A stretch of DNA of 6,319 nt, from positions 1 through 6,319 of the forward strand of contig DLOI01000005.1 in NCBI GenBank assembly GCA_002477185.1, given 5' to 3'. How positions within the stretch are numbered: position 1 is the stretch's first letter; each line of letters begins with the position of its first letter. Under the pieces are notes generated by a model. The model had not been told where the DNA came from and made no database searches. It saw nothing but the letters and a program-made list of their open reading frames with translations. The stretch is from Alphaproteobacteria bacterium UBA7488 (lineage in GTDB: Bacteria > Pseudomonadota > Alphaproteobacteria > CAAHEQ01 > UBA3637). Positions 5,240-6,319 of this stretch are shown in pieces. Both the position numbers and the translations under genes were made by a program.

Positions 5240-6111
5240 TTCTTTTTCAAAACGATTAAAAAAACCGAAAGCAATATCAACATTATCCCTGTACAAATAC
5301 GCAAACTTAAATGTTCATGAAAAACCAAGACGCCGAAAAACACAGCCGTGACGGGTTCCAATGCGCCGATAATTGCCGATAAAGTCGGACCAATGATTTT
5401 TATTGAAATAGTCATAGTTTCCAACGATACAATGGTTGGGATTACGGCCAACGCCACAACGCACCCCCATGCCAGCGGCGTATGGAGCATTTGCAAATCC
5501 GTCCCAAAGTGCAAATTAAACAAATAAACAAACAACCCAAAAAACATCACATAAAACGTGACAATGGAATAATTGACCTTTTTAAGAGCGGGATTTTTTT
5601 TAATCCCAACCATATACAGCGCATAAGTTAACGCCGAAATTAAAACCAGCGCAACACCCCATAAATTAATGGCCTTGCCCGCTTCACCTTTATAAAAAAG
5701 CGCAATGCCGATGCTCATCAACACAATTGATACAATTGTTTTTTGCGAGATTTTTTCATGATAAAACATCGCCATAATCAACGCGACCATAATCGGATAA
5801 ACAAATAAAATGGTCGAAGCAATACCGGCATCAATGTAGTTATAACTTGAAAATAACGTTAATGAAGACAGTGCGAACAAAATTCCCATCGGTACCAATG
5901 CCCGTAATTGGCGGGTGGAAATTTTTAATGAAACCTTTTTATAAAACGCCAACCAAGCGCCGAATATCAAAACGGCCAAAAAGTATCTGTAAAATAAAAC
6001 GCTGTTGACGCTGAACCCCAATTTAAACAACGGCAACGCAAATAACGGATTCGTGCCGTAACAACTGGCGCCGAACATAGCCATAAACGTCCATTTTGTT
6101 TTTCTGCGCAT
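5197..6111 (-). CDS. EamA-family (DMT superfamily) transporter
   Basis: A 304-residue inner-membrane protein with two EamA repeats and about ten membrane helices. Repeat 1 (about 8-140) has the YNYIDAGIASTILFVYPI stretch (90-107) and ends with FYHEKIS (116-122). Repeat 2 (about 148-288) carries IGPTLSAIIGALEPV (240-254), the typical LEPV motif, and FHEHLS (264-269) before the last helix; a Lys-rich tail follows. Length fits the family. The substrate is unknown. The frame is open further up to a TTG at 6174, but that TTG is part of a TTGACA promoter box, and AAAGGGG lies 5 bases before the ATG at 6109-6111, so I use that ATG. The last 15 or so residues overlap one arm of an inverted repeat. 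Confidence 0.9.
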   Translation of the reverse strand: MRRKTKWTFMAMFGASCYGTNPLFALPLFKLGFSVNSVLFYRYFLAVLIFGAWLAFYKKVSLKISTRQLRALVPMGILFALSSLTLFSSYNYIDAGIASTILFVYPIMVALIMAMFYHEKISQKTIVSIVLMSIGIALFYKGEAGKAINLWGVALVLISALTYALYMVGIKKNPALKKVNYSIVTFYVMFFGLFVYLFNLHFGTDLQMLHTPLAWGCVVALAVIPTIVSLETMTISIKIIGPTLSAIIGALEPVTAVFFGVLVFHEHLSLRICTGIMLILLSVFLIVLKKKPAFKITSTSIRNV

Positions 6112-6116
6112 AAAAG

Positions 6117-6123
6117 CCCCTTT
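6117..6123 (-). promoter_or_regulatory. ribosome binding site of the EamA transporter
   Basis: AAAGGGG on the minus strand, 5 bases before the ATG at 6109-6111. It decides against the upstream TTG start, which would add 21 mostly basic, non-membrane residues. Confidence 0.7.
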
Positions 6124-6145
6124 GAATTTTAACCGATTGGTGCGC

Positions 6146-6174
6146 AGGATAATCTTAAGCCTTACTGTTGTCAA
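6146..6174 (-). promoter_or_regulatory. sigma70-like promoter of the EamA transporter
   Basis: On the minus strand: consensus TTGACA (6169-6174), 17-base spacer, TATCCT (6146-6151, four of six). The predicted start near 6139 gives a leader of about 28 nt. The region upstream is rich in A and T runs and could serve as an UP element. Confidence 0.55.
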
Positions 6175-6179
6175 GCATT

Positions 6180-6211
6180 TACCATTTTAAAATCATTCTT
6201 TTTTAATGGTA
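6180..6211. repeat. 7-bp inverted repeat upstream of the EamA promoter
   Basis: TACCATT (6180-6186) and AATGGTA (6205-6211) face each other across 18 bases, ending 6 bases upstream of the -35 box. It may be an operator or just a chance A/T-rich repeat. Confidence 0.3.
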
Positions 6212-6319
6212 TCTTCGGCTGTTTATTTGGGCAAACATTTGCGAATGCCATGGGCTATTCAATGCCTTTTTTATCGACACCGTTCAAAAACCAAAAGGTT
6301 GCCGTTGTTTAAATTGGGG
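6212..6319. other. right-edge stretch, no gene supported
   Basis: A plus-strand frame from an ATG at 6206 stays open to the window end for 38 codons, but has no ribosome site. Minus-strand frames entering from the right edge stop at various points, and none is recognisable. GCAAACATTTGC (6231-6242) is a small near-palindrome. The window edge prevents a decision. Confidence 0.4.

Noticed and set aside
6206..6319. 38-codon frame open to the right edge
   Set aside because: No ribosome site, overlaps an inverted repeat, and the product has no recognisable feature; chance cannot be excluded at the edge.

Overview
The window looks like chromosomal DNA from an A+T-rich Gram-negative bacterium. The evidence is a secreted YkuD-type L,D-transpeptidase, a lipobox protein, several Sec-type signal peptides, and sigma70-like promoters with purine-rich ribosome sites. 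A low-GC, possibly uncultured alphaproteobacterium would fit, but that placement is inference and no rRNA or other marker is present to test it. I see no tRNA, rRNA, CRISPR array, insertion sequence or phage gene. 

Layout. Bases 1-77 hold the 3' end of a plus-strand gene. A convergent ASCH-domain gene (263-622, minus) shares a short, promoter-packed spacer with divergently transcribed cutA (699-1013). Two more plus-strand genes follow and may be co-transcribed with cutA: a DMT/EamA-like permease (1079-1933) and an exported L,D-transpeptidase (start corrected to 1950, end 2462). A 232-base spacer carries three 11-bp-phased AGTC repeats and a good promoter for a 50-residue lipoprotein (2695-2847), which ends at a very clear intrinsic terminator (2867-2901). 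Next are a P-loop kinase (2953-3453) and a secreted protein of unknown function (start corrected to 3522, end 4133). 

The right third is read from the minus strand. A CsoR/FrmR-family regulator (4277-4549) has lost both cysteines used by characterised members. About 650 bases separate it from an EamA transporter (5197-6111, start corrected from a TTG 63 bases upstream). This spacer holds a near-consensus extended -10 promoter (4733-4762) that would give the regulator a structured leader of about 177 nt; the remainder is A+T-rich DNA without a recognisable gene. 

Functionally this is a housekeeping and stress mixture: metal-tolerance-type CutA, a nucleotide/RNA-type ASCH protein, two drug/metabolite-type permeases, cell-wall remodelling, a small kinase and an orphan regulator. 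No single pathway ties them together. The best candidates for something undescribed are the leader and cysteine-free CsoR-like protein taken together, and the phased repeats in front of the tiny lipoprotein gene.
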